Of a DNA stretch of 64,000 nucleotides, positions 42,457 to 51,207 are shown in pieces (position 1 is the first letter of the stretch; every line of letters starts with the position of its first letter). Origin of the DNA: Bradyrhizobium macuxiense (GTDB lineage: Bacteria; Pseudomonadota; Alphaproteobacteria; Rhizobiales; Xanthobacteraceae). The notes under the pieces are model-generated. The model did no database searches and was not told where the DNA came from. It saw only the letters and a list, made by a program, of their open reading frames with translations. The position numbers were made by a program, and so were the translations under genes. The stretch lies in NCBI RefSeq assembly GCF_001542415.1, contig NZ_LNCU01000019.1:62001-126000 (forward strand). Direction: 5' to 3'.

Positions 42457-44130
42457 TCAATTGGCGCGACGCTGATCTGCATCCGCTATGGTTGCAGGCT
42501 CTCGTCCGGATTTGACGGAGCTGATCGGCACCGCGATTTCAAAGATCGATCCGTTCGAGCCCGATTGGCACAATCGCAGGGATCCCCCGTGGTTCTCCAT
42601 AATCGTACGACTGATTGCGAGGCCTAATCCCATGCCTGATGTCTTGGTGGTGAAGAACGCATCGAAGATCCGTTCTCGATCCCCCGCTGGAATTCCGGGC
42701 CCCGAGTCTTGAATGGATATCAGCACGGCCGATCCCTCCCGGACTTTGGTCGTCAATCTGAGTCGCCGCATTTCGGGAGCAGAAGAGCTCGTCGCATCAA
42801 TTCCATTCCTTATCAGGTTCAGAATGACTTGCTGCAATTGTGCGGCGTCGACGCTGATGTACGCCAGGCTATCCTGAAACTCGGTCAATGCCGCCACTTG
42901 ACTTGCCTGCAATTCTGGTTCGGCAAGACTTAATGCTTGCCGAACGACATCTTCCACCCGCACAACCGTCCGGTGGTCTGCGGCTTCCTTGAATAGCGCG
43001 CGGACACCCGCGATCACCTGATTTGCGCGCAAGCTGTCCGCTTCTATGTCTCCAAGTATGGCATCCACCTCCTCCAGGATGGGCGGTTTGGAACGGAGCT
43101 GAGCAAGGGCGGAGCTTGCGTTGAGAGAGATAGCGGCCAGCGGCGTGCGAACCTCATGGGCGATCGCCGCAGTCGCGGCGTCCACGCTCATAAGCCGATT
43201 GGCGCGCTCGCGACGCAACAACGAAAACGCGTTGGCAAGGCGGGAATACAGCACCGTCATTTCGGTCAGCAACAGGCTTAACAGCATGAAGCTGGCAATG
43301 AGCGCAAAGCAACGTGCGGCGTACCAGCCAAGAGAAAATCTTGCGGAGCTGGCGAGAGCGGCCACCGCAAAGTTCGGCATCCAAGCTGCCAGGACTACGA
43401 TGAGCCAAACATCCAGAATTGTGTGTCTGCGAGACAATAGCACCGCAAGGACGATGCCGTACCACAGCAACAGACCCACATTGACCCGATTTCCCAGGTT
43501 GGTTTGCCGAATGACGTCATCCGTGTAGAAGGCCGGCAGTTTTCCGACCCCGGCGGTCACCAGCCATACCAGTGCGACTATCACGATGAGTACGGCCAAG
43601 ATCGTGAGCCCGATTGAAGCTTCCGCCGGTCTTCCGGGTTGCCCGATAGGTGCCTCTTCATCCTTCAAAAGCGCGTAGATGAGTATCCCCAGCGGGAACG
43701 TCATGTGCCACAGAACGAAGAACCAGGCCGGGCTGTTAAATCCGTCGCCGATGAGGCCTGCGGGAGAATATGCCCCGGGAAAGCTGAGCGTCTGCAGGAA
43801 CGCAAACGACGCACTACACAGGTAGGCGCACCCGACAGCCAGGAGGGCCCGCTTTGGCAGGATCAAATATTGCGAAAACAGCAAGACTGCCGTGATGAGG
43901 TCAGCGACGGCCAGAACCGTTTGAAGCACGGGGACAAACGCGTCAACCCGAGCCAGCTGTGTGTTGGCGAACGGTGCAACCAGTGCCGCTACGATCACCA
44001 GGACGATGATGACAGCGACCGCGGTTCGGCGCTGCGCTGCCGTAGCCGGAATTGTCGCAATCGCTATTGGATAGTCTTGATTCGGCTGCCGCGCAGCAGC
44101 CGTGTCATTTGCGAGCAAAGCTGCCCCCAA
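42457..44130 (-). CDS. MASE4-type membrane sensor histidine kinase
   Basis: A 557-residue kinase. The N-terminal ~290 residues contain eight or so membrane helices of the MASE4 type (VAVIIVLVIVAALVAPFA first; SFPGAYSPAGLIG and WFFVLWHMTFPLGILIYALL in the middle). The transmitter follows: His in TAAIAHEVRTPLAAI, LNLIRNGIDAT, DSGPGIPAGDRERIF, FFTTKTSGMGLGLAIS. The start appears to be TTG 44130; an in-frame stop precedes it and no ATG is near. It is convergent with the Crp/Fnr gene and follows the potassium-channel gene by 52 nt on the same strand, so it may extend the box-6 operon. No receiver gene adjoins it. Confidence 0.85.
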   Translation of the reverse strand: MGAALLANDTAAARQPNQDYPIAIATIPATAAQRRTAVAVIIVLVIVAALVAPFANTQLARVDAFVPVLQTVLAVADLITAVLLFSQYLILPKRALLAVGCAYLCSASFAFLQTLSFPGAYSPAGLIGDGFNSPAWFFVLWHMTFPLGILIYALLKDEEAPIGQPGRPAEASIGLTILAVLIVIVALVWLVTAGVGKLPAFYTDDVIRQTNLGNRVNVGLLLWYGIVLAVLLSRRHTILDVWLIVVLAAWMPNFAVAALASSARFSLGWYAARCFALIASFMLLSLLLTEMTVLYSRLANAFSLLRRERANRLMSVDAATAAIAHEVRTPLAAISLNASSALAQLRSKPPILEEVDAILGDIEADSLRANQVIAGVRALFKEAADHRTVVRVEDVVRQALSLAEPELQASQVAALTEFQDSLAYISVDAAQLQQVILNLIRNGIDATSSSAPEMRRLRLTTKVREGSAVLISIQDSGPGIPAGDRERIFDAFFTTKTSGMGLGLAISRTIMENHGGSLRLCQSGSNGSIFEIAVPISSVKSGREPATIADADQRRAN

Positions 44131-44182
44131 TATCGATGCGTCACGCTACCAAGTCCATGAGTCCGCGGCCCGGATCGCCGAT

Positions 44183-44620
44183 CTAGGACGACTTCACCAG
44201 CGACGCTTGCCGTTCGATCGTCTTTTGCAGCACCTCGAACAGGATCGCGGTCGACCAACCAAACATCATAACTCCGTTCATGGCCGCCATCGGCCCGATC
44301 AGGAGCCACTCCTTCACCGGCGTGACGTCACCATAGCCGAGCGTCGTGTAGTTGACAAAGGCGAAGTACAGCAAATCGCTCCCGGCAGGCGCTACTCGAA
44401 GCACCCAATAGGCCAGCGCCCATACCGCAATCTCCAACGTATGGCCCAACATCAACACCAGCGCCGCCGCGACCATCACGCCGGCGAGTTGCAACGCGTT
44501 CCGCGCAGATGCACCGAGGGCCACGGTCCGCAGGAGTCCGATCACGGCGACAGTCACGAGCGAATGAATCGCGATGTTGATCGCACTCACCACTGCTCCC
44601 ATGAGAAGCTGAAACAGCAT
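44183..44620 (-). CDS. two-helix potassium channel-like protein
   Basis: A 145-residue protein with three or four hydrophobic segments and the potassium selectivity filter TTLGYGD in YFAFVNYTTLGYGDVTP, flanked by a pore helix and a following membrane helix (IGPMAAMNGVMMFGWSTAIL). This is the Ion_trans_2 fold, acting as a tetramer in the inner membrane. No RCK or cyclic-nucleotide domain is attached, so gating is not evident. It begins four nt after the AI-2E-family gene and lies in the operon led by FixK-like box 6. Confidence 0.85.
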   Translation of the reverse strand: MLFQLLMGAVVSAINIAIHSLVTVAVIGLLRTVALGASARNALQLAGVMVAAALVLMLGHTLEIAVWALAYWVLRVAPAGSDLLYFAFVNYTTLGYGDVTPVKEWLLIGPMAAMNGVMMFGWSTAILFEVLQKTIERQASLVKSS

Positions 44621-44624
44621 CGCG

Positions 44625-45701
44625 TCATGTCCTCGCCCGGGGGGCGTGGTCGTCGCGTATCCACGCCGTCATCAGCTCCCAGGCCACAGCCAAAATGATC
44701 GGACCGATGAACAGACCGACGATGCCGTGGGCCAGCGTCCCCCCGATCACGCCAACGAAGATGACCAGCGTCGGCGTGGTAAGGCCCCGTCCCATCACGA
44801 GCGGCTTGAGAACATTGTCGAGGACGCCGACCACCAGGAAAAAAACGGTCAATACCAGAGCCGGAGCAAAATCCTTCGTCGACCAGAGCCAGATGATGAC
44901 CGGAAGCAGCACGATCGCGGCCCCAATCTGCACGATGGCGAACAGCATCACGACGAAGGCCAACAGGCCCGCGCTCGGAATCCCCGCCAGCTTGAAGCCG
45001 ATGCCCGCCAGCAGGGACTGCAAGACGGCGACGCCGATGACGCCTTGGGAGACCGCGCGTATGGTTGTCCCGGCCAGATCCAGAAAATGCTCGCTCTGCT
45101 CGGGCACGACGCGGGAGAGGAAGCCTCGGCAAGCCGCCGCAAGCTGCGACCCATACGGAAACAGAAAGCCCGCCAGCGCCACGGCGATCAGAAACTTCAG
45201 TGTTCCCACGCCGGCATTTCCTGCGAATGCAAACAGGGTCCCGGCCAACGGCTTCAAATACGGGACGACCTCACCCAGGACAGCGCGGAGATTCGTCGAT
45301 GCCTTGTCCCACAACTGGTAGAGCGGCGCGCCGATCAGCGGCCAATCCTTGACCTGATCAGGTGGAGACGGAACGGCTATGCTCCCGGCGCTCAATTGCG
45401 CGGCGATGTCCCTCACGCCCTCTACAGCCCCAACCCCGAGCCACGTCGCCGGCCCGATGACGATCCCGAGGCTGACGATGGTCAGAAACGCCGCAGCCAC
45501 CCTGGGACGGCCGCCGAGCCCTCGCGAAAGCGAGGTGAAGACGGGATAGAGCGCGACGGCAAGAACGATGCTCCAGGCAAGGACCGGCACGAAAGGTTCG
45601 ATGATCACGAAGGACCAGTAGATCAGAAGCGCCAGCAATCCGAGCCGGATTGCGAACTGGATGAACTCGTCTCCGGCTACGAGCTGGCGAAGGGTCCTCA
45701 C
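44625..45701 (-). CDS. AI-2E/PerM family transporter
   Basis: A 358-residue membrane protein of the AI-2E exporter (PerM/UPF0118) family. It has a helix pair near the N-terminus (FVIIEPFVPVLAWSIVLAVA then LYPVF), a variable extracytoplasmic region, and the conserved C-terminal half GVIGVAVLQSLLAGIGFKLA, DNVLKPLVMGRGL, VGVIGGTLAHGIVGLFIGPI. Members export small molecules or couple to sodium/proton exchange; the substrate is not assignable. It starts with GTG 45701 preceded by GAGGG. FixK-like box 6 is centred 74.5 nt upstream. Confidence 0.87.
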   Translation of the reverse strand: MRTLRQLVAGDEFIQFAIRLGLLALLIYWSFVIIEPFVPVLAWSIVLAVALYPVFTSLSRGLGGRPRVAAAFLTIVSLGIVIGPATWLGVGAVEGVRDIAAQLSAGSIAVPSPPDQVKDWPLIGAPLYQLWDKASTNLRAVLGEVVPYLKPLAGTLFAFAGNAGVGTLKFLIAVALAGFLFPYGSQLAAACRGFLSRVVPEQSEHFLDLAGTTIRAVSQGVIGVAVLQSLLAGIGFKLAGIPSAGLLAFVVMLFAIVQIGAAIVLLPVIIWLWSTKDFAPALVLTVFFLVVGVLDNVLKPLVMGRGLTTPTLVIFVGVIGGTLAHGIVGLFIGPIILAVAWELMTAWIRDDHAPRART

Positions 45702-45768
45702 GGGCGCGCCCTCAGTTGAGCGTCAGCAACCACGCCATGAGCATAGCCGCCGCCTGACGACGCCCGGC

Positions 45769-45782
45769 TTGATCCAAATCAA
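45769..45782. promoter_or_regulatory. FixK/FNR-like box 6, TTGAT-CCAA-ATCAA
   Basis: Perfect half-sites centred 74.5 nt before the AI-2E-family start at 45701. On the right side the nearest frame is a Gly/Tyr-rich segment at 45832 that I do not call as a gene. Confidence 0.85.
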
Positions 45783-45945
45783 GCGGAGCGAACCACACGC
45801 CCCGGCGTAGCGGCGAAGCCGCCTCGCCGGAGTGATCGCGCGCTCGGGATATTGCGGCGGATATCCATATTACGACGGATATCCCCATCACGGCGGCTAC
45901 GACTACTGCCTGTCGGAGCGTTGTCGACCACGGCGTTTCGCGGCG

Positions 45946-46371
45946 TCAGCGGAGTCCCAGCAGCGAACGTCGATAACCGCTGTCGCGCGCCTCATTTCTG
46001 CATACGAAGCTTCCGTCGAAACCCTGCGCATACCGCTTCTGCCCCCTAAAGTAGTAGCGTCCCTTCCGAAAATCGAGCCAGACGACCGTGTCGCCGGGAC
46101 AATGCCGTTGTGCCTGGGCTTGGTAGCGAAACGGGGTCAACGGTAGCGCGGCGACTTGTTGCGCGAGACACGCAAGTGCAAACACCCCTGTCCCCCATAC
46201 GCTCAGCCGGGACAAAGGCCACCTCCCCCGAACCGCGAGGCGTGCGCCGGCCAAAACAAGAGCCTCGGTACCCGCTTCGCTTTGTCGCCGTCGATTTGCG
46301 TCAAGCTCCTGCCCAAAGAGCCGCGGCACCGGAGCTGTCCGTTTGCAAATTTCAGGCTGCGTGGTACCCAT
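45946..46371 (-). CDS. small conserved protein ending YRRSLLGLR, start uncertain
   Basis: The C-terminal ~70 residues (TPFRYQAQAQRHCPGDTVVW, KGRYYFRGQKRYAQG, GSFVCRNEARDSGYRRSLLG LR) follow a pattern I recall from small exported proteins of rhizobia. A hydrophobic segment (LSVWGTGVFALACLAQQVAA) just before could be a signal peptide. The frame is open much further upstream; ATG 46371 is the nearest ATG with an adequate reading frame, but a later alternative start close to the hydrophobic segment is likely. Two Cys residues (RHCPGD, FVCRNE) could pair. Function unknown. Confidence 0.5.
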   Translation of the reverse strand: MGTTQPEICKRTAPVPRLFGQELDANRRRQSEAGTEALVLAGARLAVRGRWPLSRLSVWGTGVFALACLAQQVAALPLTPFRYQAQAQRHCPGDTVVWLDFRKGRYYFRGQKRYAQGFDGSFVCRNEARDSGYRRSLLGLR

Positions 46372-46482
46372 ATTTTGGCGCCCGAGATGCCAGAGAAATA
46401 TCCCGACATGCTTTTGGCACAAGTTGCACTGTCTCTGACAGGTACTCCAGAGTAGCTTTTTGCTTTATCGTGGGGCTACCCC

Positions 46483-46569
46483 ATGGGAAGCGAATTACTT
46501 TATCACGTGTGGATCGTGATACTGGGGCTTAGTCCCATCATTATCGCGGCCATCGTTATGTTCATGTAA
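46483..46569 (+). CDS. 28-residue single-helix membrane peptide
   Basis: ATG 46483 to TAA 46567-46569. A short polar start (MGSELLYH) precedes a strongly hydrophobic helix (VWIVILGLSPIIIAAIVMFM). GGGG lies seven bases upstream. The size and layout resemble small subunits of respiratory oxidases or transporters (for example CydX-like), but there is no sequence match to name. A second 28-residue membrane peptide frame follows at 46605. Calls this short are easily chance. Confidence 0.4.
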   Translation: MGSELLYHVWIVILGLSPIIIAAIVMFM

Positions 46570-46604
46570 GGACCGCGTCAGCCGAGTGATTTAGCTTCGC
46601 TCGC

Positions 46605-46691
46605 ATGAAGCGCGACCTGCTCTATTTTCGTCTCTCGTTGATCTGGCTGGCGATCGTCGCCGCCGCGCTCATCTGCGTTCTGGTCTTGTGA
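46605..46691 (+). CDS. second 28-residue single-helix membrane peptide
   Basis: ATG 46605 to TGA 46689-46691. The basic start MKRDLLYFR is followed by a hydrophobic helix (LSLIWLAIVAAALICVLVL), giving an N-in orientation by the positive-inside rule. It lies 35 nt after the first peptide, with the same length and the shared LLY near the start (ELLYH, DLLYF). No good ribosome-binding site is visible, which lowers confidence. Confidence 0.35.
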   Translation: MKRDLLYFRLSLIWLAIVAAALICVLVL

Positions 46692-46768
46692 GCAATGACG
46701 ATCGCGGGCGGGCCAGACCGCCCCAGTTTCTGTGCAGGGTGCTATCCAGCCGATCAGGCGGACCCCGA

Positions 46769-47632
46769 CTATCTTGCGAGCCCTCCGAACCACGCTCCAA
46801 AATATCCTGCATAGAGTGCCGGCACTTCGAGGTTCATCGAGTGCCCCACACCTGGCACGACCACGAGCCGGCAGTCCGGCATCGCGGCTGCCATCGTCCT
46901 TAGATCGTCTGGTGGGATCCATCCATCCGATTCGCCCCACAGTGCCAGATGTGGATGGCGCAGCTCCCGCATACGCCGCCCAAGCTCTCCACTTTCGCGC
47001 TCGCGCGTTAGATTGACCGGTGTCCCGATCCAGACGCCTTCGGAAACGGCAAAGGTCTGCTGCAGTATTCGCTCGAACAGCGCCTGCATATCGGCAATTC
47101 CATCGCGGAATTGCGGGATCGTGTTCGGCGCAAGACTGTCGGGTACGAAAAGGGAGGATGCCGCAGTCGCCATCACGGCCCGCGTCAACTCCTTGCTCGC
47201 CATCATGGCGCGGAAGAGCCCGATCTGATCGGCATTGAACGACATGCCGAGCGGCGTGACGGGGTCCAGCGCGAATACCCGCCCGAATCGTTCCGGCTGC
47301 ATGAGAAGCATCCACGCGGCGATGACCCCTCCGGTCGAATGCGTAGCAAGATGACAAAACCTGACGTCCAGAGCATCGAGTGCCGCCAGCATATCCTGCG
47401 CATGCTGTTGCATTGAGTAGTTCGAATAGTCGGGCGCGGCGATCGGCCGATCGCTGTCGCCACATCCTCGCCAATCGATTCCCACCACCCTCAAGCCGCG
47501 CGGGAATAGCGGCGCAGCGAGCTCGATCCAGTCCTTGCTCGCAAGATTTCCGTGGATGAAGACGATGGTGACTTCGCCTTCGCCCCACTCGCGCCAGCCC
47601 AGCTGGATCTCGCCCGCCTGCACCCAGGGCAT
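46769..47632 (-). CDS. alpha/beta hydrolase
   Basis: A 287-residue cytoplasmic alpha/beta hydrolase: oxyanion region TIVFIHGNLASKDWI, nucleophile elbow LATHSTGGVIAAW, acid residue in ALWGESDGWIPPDDL, catalytic His in VPGVGHSMNLE. The elbow has His before and Thr after the Ser (HSTGG) instead of the common GHSxGG. Substrate unknown. ATG 47632 lies nine bases after the stop of the 835-residue hydrolase gene, so both belong to the leftward operon of FixK-like box 7. Confidence 0.87.
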   Translation of the reverse strand: MPWVQAGEIQLGWREWGEGEVTIVFIHGNLASKDWIELAAPLFPRGLRVVGIDWRGCGDSDRPIAAPDYSNYSMQQHAQDMLAALDALDVRFCHLATHSTGGVIAAWMLLMQPERFGRVFALDPVTPLGMSFNADQIGLFRAMMASKELTRAVMATAASSLFVPDSLAPNTIPQFRDGIADMQALFERILQQTFAVSEGVWIGTPVNLTRERESGELGRRMRELRHPHLALWGESDGWIPPDDLRTMAAAMPDCRLVVVPGVGHSMNLEVPALYAGYFGAWFGGLAR

Positions 47633-47641
47633 GACGCCGAC

Positions 47642-50149
47642 CTACTTGTTCAGCCCGGCGGTAGGTGCCGCTCCCGCCGGGGTCGGCGCCACCGGCAATG
47701 CCGAAACCACGGCCCCCTTGATCATGCGGTCCGTGCCGACTGGCGAGCTGGTGGCGACCGTTCCCGTGTTCACGAACTCCACCACGTCGACCGGGAATTC
47801 CACCGGATTGTCGGTATGGATAAAATGCCCGGTCTCCGGATAGATCTTGAGGATCGGCCGGTTTCCGGCATTGTTCATGCGCGTCATGAACGGGGTGATG
47901 ACATCACGTCCGAGGTCCGTCAGTCCGTTGAACGCGGGCGTCGGGATGAACGGTTCCTTATCCCCGAAGGCCAGGAAGATCGGCGCCTTGATCTGGGTGA
48001 GCCGCTCGTAAAGATTCTTCGGGTCGTCCTGCTGAAGCTCCGCGCCGATTGTATAGATGTCGTAGATGAAGACGTTGCACCACTGCTCGAGCTCCTTGGG
48101 GTTACCCTTGGTCAGCCCAACGCGCTGCTCCGTGTGGAAACGAGCATATTCGCTGTCCCGGAAGAAATAGCCGCTCTTGGCTGCCGTCACGGCACCGGTT
48201 TCCGGATCGCGCTTCTTGAAATAGAAGAAGTCGCGGATAGCCTGCTCGGGACGTGCAATCTCTGCAGCCAGGATTCCCGTCTGGTCCCAGGTCTGCTTCC
48301 ACTTATCGAAATCATGATCAAAGGCCGGGTCGAAGAGCCTTACCTTCTTGTCCTTGGCGATCGTGATATCGCGTGGATATTCCTCCAGACCGGAGGGGGC
48401 TTCGAGCGCGAGGCCCTGTACGGCATCCGGCCAGGTCAGGGCGTAGCCCATCACGAACTGACCACCGAGCGAGTGGCCGAGGTAATACGCCTTCTTGACG
48501 CCAAGCTGGTTGACGACGAGGTCGTAGATGACTTCGCGCATCTCCTGCATGGTGCGTGCCGGACTCTTGTCGAGATTGCCGGGGCCGGACATACCGTAGT
48601 GCGGCAGGTCGGGCACAATCACGCGCAGTCCGCTGCGCAAGGCATACTGCATGATGTTGCCGTAGTGTCCACCGAACGCGCCCTTGCCGTGGATGATGAC
48701 GAGGACCTTCGGGTCCTTGTCGTTGCCGGCATATTCATCCATGTAGCCGATCTGCCAGGACGTGCCGCGCTTGTCCTTCGCGGTCGCGTATTTGACCGGA
48801 TAGGGATAGGTGACGAAATTCTTCCAGAACGACTTCGTCGGTTCGATATTCGTGGCCACTCCGGGCACACGATAGTTCTTGTCGATATATTGCTGCGCCC
48901 GGTCGAGGCTCGCAACGTCGTCCATGAAGGCGACGAATTTCGGATCGTTCTTCCGATGGTTGACGATCGAGAACACGCCGTAGTGAGCAACCGGGCTCTC
49001 CTCGGCGATCAGATCAGCTCCCGGCACCCGGTCGACGGCGCGTTCGGCCAGCTTGAAATTCAGCCAGAGATCGTTGGTGATGTGCATCACCAGGGTACGA
49101 GCCTGGATTCGGCCCAGATAGGGGTTGATGTTGTAGGTCTCGCCGACCCGGTTACGCATGACGAGATCGACAGCGTCATACAGCTTGGCGCGATTGGTCA
49201 CGCTGCTGCCCGCCTTCTCGTTGGGCGGGTCCCAGTAGAACACTTCAGGCTGAACCGACGCGAAGTTCTGGCTCGTGCGGTACGCGAAATCGTAGCCGGT
49301 CAAGCCCAGCACCGACCAGCCGAACGCGAGCCCCGGCACCGGGTGCTTCTCCTTGGGGAGACTGTAGTAGTCACCCTTGGTTGATTGCCACACCGGATCG
49401 GCCTGGATGGCCGCCGTCATCAACTGGAACGTCCAGTTGCCGACCGGATCCTCGGCGTCCGACTGCGTCGTGCCGCCGATCGGCATGAGGGCACCGATGT
49501 ATTCTGGGTGCATGACCCCCCAGACATAGGTCTGGGTGCCGCCCATCGAGACGCCGGTGACAAGTGCGACGCGCGCAACCTTCAGCTCGTCGTGCAGCAT
49601 GCGGTAATTCGCCTGCACCATGTCATAGTAGCTATACTGCGGAAACTTGATCCCGAGGCCGTCGGATGGCTTGCTGGCGCCCCAGGTGCCGAGCGGATCG
49701 ACCATAATTACGTAGTAGCGGTCGGTGTCGATCGGTCGCCCGGGACCAATGATCGGGACACCGCCGGACAGGGCAGCACCCTTGACCCATTGCTCGTACA
49801 TGTCGGTGGAGTCGCCGGAATAGTAGGAATTGATCACGACTGCATTGGTGATCTCGCCTGCGGCGTTGCGCCGCGGATTGCCAATAGCGATGTACGCTGT
49901 GTGCAATTTGCCGGCGCCGAGCGATTCAAGAGTGACGCCGCCCTCGCCGCCATTCTCCCATTTCGAGGGATCGGAAAGATCGTATTTGCCGCCGATACGG
50001 AAGTTCGCGATCTCAACTGTTTTCTTCAGCCCATCATGTTGCATCTGCGACGAGCGACGCGTGAACGGCTGCGCGACGGCAAGGCTGCCACCAACCAGCA
50101 GGACGATCAGGCTGACGACGCAATGCTTGATGGCGTTTTTGCCGGTCAT
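47642..50149 (-). CDS. exported double alpha/beta hydrolase (MetX-like plus hydrolase domain)
   Basis: An 835-residue exported protein with a signal peptide (VVSLIVLLVGGSLAVAQ) and two hydrolase domains. The first (~30-400) follows homoserine-acetyltransferase-type hydrolases: NAVVINSYYSGDSTDMYEQW, VIMVDPLGTWGASKPSDGLG, nucleophile elbow LVTGVSMGGTQTYVW, LVMHITNDLWL. The second (~480-800) has VLVIIHGKGAFGGHYG, LGHSLGGQFVMGY, FGDKEPFIP and a late His in YPETGHFIHTD. Both elbows are intact. Tandem fusion in one secreted chain is unusual; substrates are unknown. It leads the leftward unit from FixK-like box 7. Confidence 0.85.
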   Translation of the reverse strand: MTGKNAIKHCVVSLIVLLVGGSLAVAQPFTRRSSQMQHDGLKKTVEIANFRIGGKYDLSDPSKWENGGEGGVTLESLGAGKLHTAYIAIGNPRRNAAGEITNAVVINSYYSGDSTDMYEQWVKGAALSGGVPIIGPGRPIDTDRYYVIMVDPLGTWGASKPSDGLGIKFPQYSYYDMVQANYRMLHDELKVARVALVTGVSMGGTQTYVWGVMHPEYIGALMPIGGTTQSDAEDPVGNWTFQLMTAAIQADPVWQSTKGDYYSLPKEKHPVPGLAFGWSVLGLTGYDFAYRTSQNFASVQPEVFYWDPPNEKAGSSVTNRAKLYDAVDLVMRNRVGETYNINPYLGRIQARTLVMHITNDLWLNFKLAERAVDRVPGADLIAEESPVAHYGVFSIVNHRKNDPKFVAFMDDVASLDRAQQYIDKNYRVPGVATNIEPTKSFWKNFVTYPYPVKYATAKDKRGTSWQIGYMDEYAGNDKDPKVLVIIHGKGAFGGHYGNIMQYALRSGLRVIVPDLPHYGMSGPGNLDKSPARTMQEMREVIYDLVVNQLGVKKAYYLGHSLGGQFVMGYALTWPDAVQGLALEAPSGLEEYPRDITIAKDKKVRLFDPAFDHDFDKWKQTWDQTGILAAEIARPEQAIRDFFYFKKRDPETGAVTAAKSGYFFRDSEYARFHTEQRVGLTKGNPKELEQWCNVFIYDIYTIGAELQQDDPKNLYERLTQIKAPIFLAFGDKEPFIPTPAFNGLTDLGRDVITPFMTRMNNAGNRPILKIYPETGHFIHTDNPVEFPVDVVEFVNTGTVATSSPVGTDRMIKGAVVSALPVAPTPAGAAPTAGLNK

Positions 50150-50207
50150 GACGGCTTCCTCCTGGCGGTATTTTGCCGGAAGGCTAGGCAGGCCGGCGGG
50201 AGGCACT

Positions 50208-50221
50208 TTGATCTAGCTCAA
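50208..50221. promoter_or_regulatory. FixK/FNR-like box 7, TTGAT-CTAG-CTCAA
   Basis: One mismatch to consensus, centred almost exactly midway in the divergent gap: 65.5 nt from the leftward start (50149) and 66.5 nt from the rightward start (50281). Both distances match the block-wide spacing, so it may activate both directions. Confidence 0.8.
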
Positions 50222-50280
50222 GGGATTTTGGTCGCGGACGTCGAGGATCGCGATAGCTCAACACCCGCCGGGTTGCCGCA

Positions 50281-51207
50281 ATGCCCTTCCTCAATCACGG
50301 CTCATATCGGATACGCTATGAGCTCGACGGGCCGGCAGACGCACCCGCCTATGTGCTCGTCAATGGACTGACACAATATGCCGAACTGTGGAGTGCCTAC
50401 CGGGACACTTTGACCGCGCGGCACTTTCGTGTCGCAACATTCGACCTACTTGGCCAGGGTGCATCGGACAAACCCGCGCTCTTCATCAGTCAGGAAGACC
50501 AGATCGCAGCGCTGGGCCTGCTCATCGACAAGCTCGGCGGTGGCCCGATCTTCCTGAGCGGCATCAGCTTCGGCGGCTTGATCGCGCTACGCTATGCGAT
50601 CGCCCATGACGGGCGGCTCGCAGGCCTCGTGCCGATGAGCTGCTTTGCTGAGCTCTCACCCCAGCTTCTCTTGCTTGGCAATGCCATGCGGACGGGCCTG
50701 ATCCTCGGCGGCACCAGCTATTTGCAGGATCTGCTCCTGCCCATGAACCTTTCCGATGCGTGGCTCGAACCGCTGCTCGACAAGCTCGACTCGGTGAAAC
50801 GACAGGGTTGGCTCGTCAACGACGTTTACGCCTTGCAGAACCTGATGGAGTCCTTCCTCGACTTTCGTCCGCTGACACCACTGCTACGGGCGATCAAGGC
50901 TCCGACGATGATCCTGAACGGCGAGTTCGACTTCCTGACGCCGCGCGCCCTGCACGAAACGCTCCGCGTCCAGATCCCGAACAGTTCGCTAGTCATCATT
51001 CCAAGGGGCTATCACGCCTTCACCCTGGAGAAATCCGCCCTCACGGCCGACCTGCTCGCGCGTTTTGCGGAAGACGTGCTGGCAGGCCGCTGGCACGGCA
51101 ACCAGTCAGTCTGGATCGCTCCCGAAGAACCGGGCGGCGCGCTGGCGGCATTTCCCCCCGGATACGATCATCTGCGTGCCATTCCGACACCGCGCGTGGC
51201 GCCATGA
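50281..51207 (+). CDS. alpha/beta hydrolase
   Basis: A 308-residue hydrolase without a signal peptide: YVLVNGLTQYAELW near the oxyanion strand, nucleophile elbow FLSGISFGGLIALRYA, acid residue in LNGEFDFLTPRAL, His in IPRGYHAFTLE. The His context GYH and the ISFGG elbow place it among haloperoxidase/esterase-like hydrolases without naming a substrate. It starts the rightward unit from FixK-like box 7 and overlaps the following gene by ATGA. Confidence 0.86.
   Translation: MPFLNHGSYRIRYELDGPADAPAYVLVNGLTQYAELWSAYRDTLTARHFRVATFDLLGQGASDKPALFISQEDQIAALGLLIDKLGGGPIFLSGISFGGLIALRYAIAHDGRLAGLVPMSCFAELSPQLLLLGNAMRTGLILGGTSYLQDLLLPMNLSDAWLEPLLDKLDSVKRQGWLVNDVYALQNLMESFLDFRPLTPLLRAIKAPTMILNGEFDFLTPRALHETLRVQIPNSSLVIIPRGYHAFTLEKSALTADLLARFAEDVLAGRWHGNQSVWIAPEEPGGALAAFPPGYDHLRAIPTPRVAP

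Noticed and set aside
45832..46146. Plus-strand frame with Gly/Tyr repeat at its start
   Set aside because: Only the first 25 residues look structured; the rest is antisense to the more convincing minus-strand gene. Kept as a finding, not as a gene.
47552..49384. Plus-strand open frame of about 600 codons
   Set aside because: Antisense to the double hydrolase gene, whose motifs are clear; composition is that of a shadow frame.
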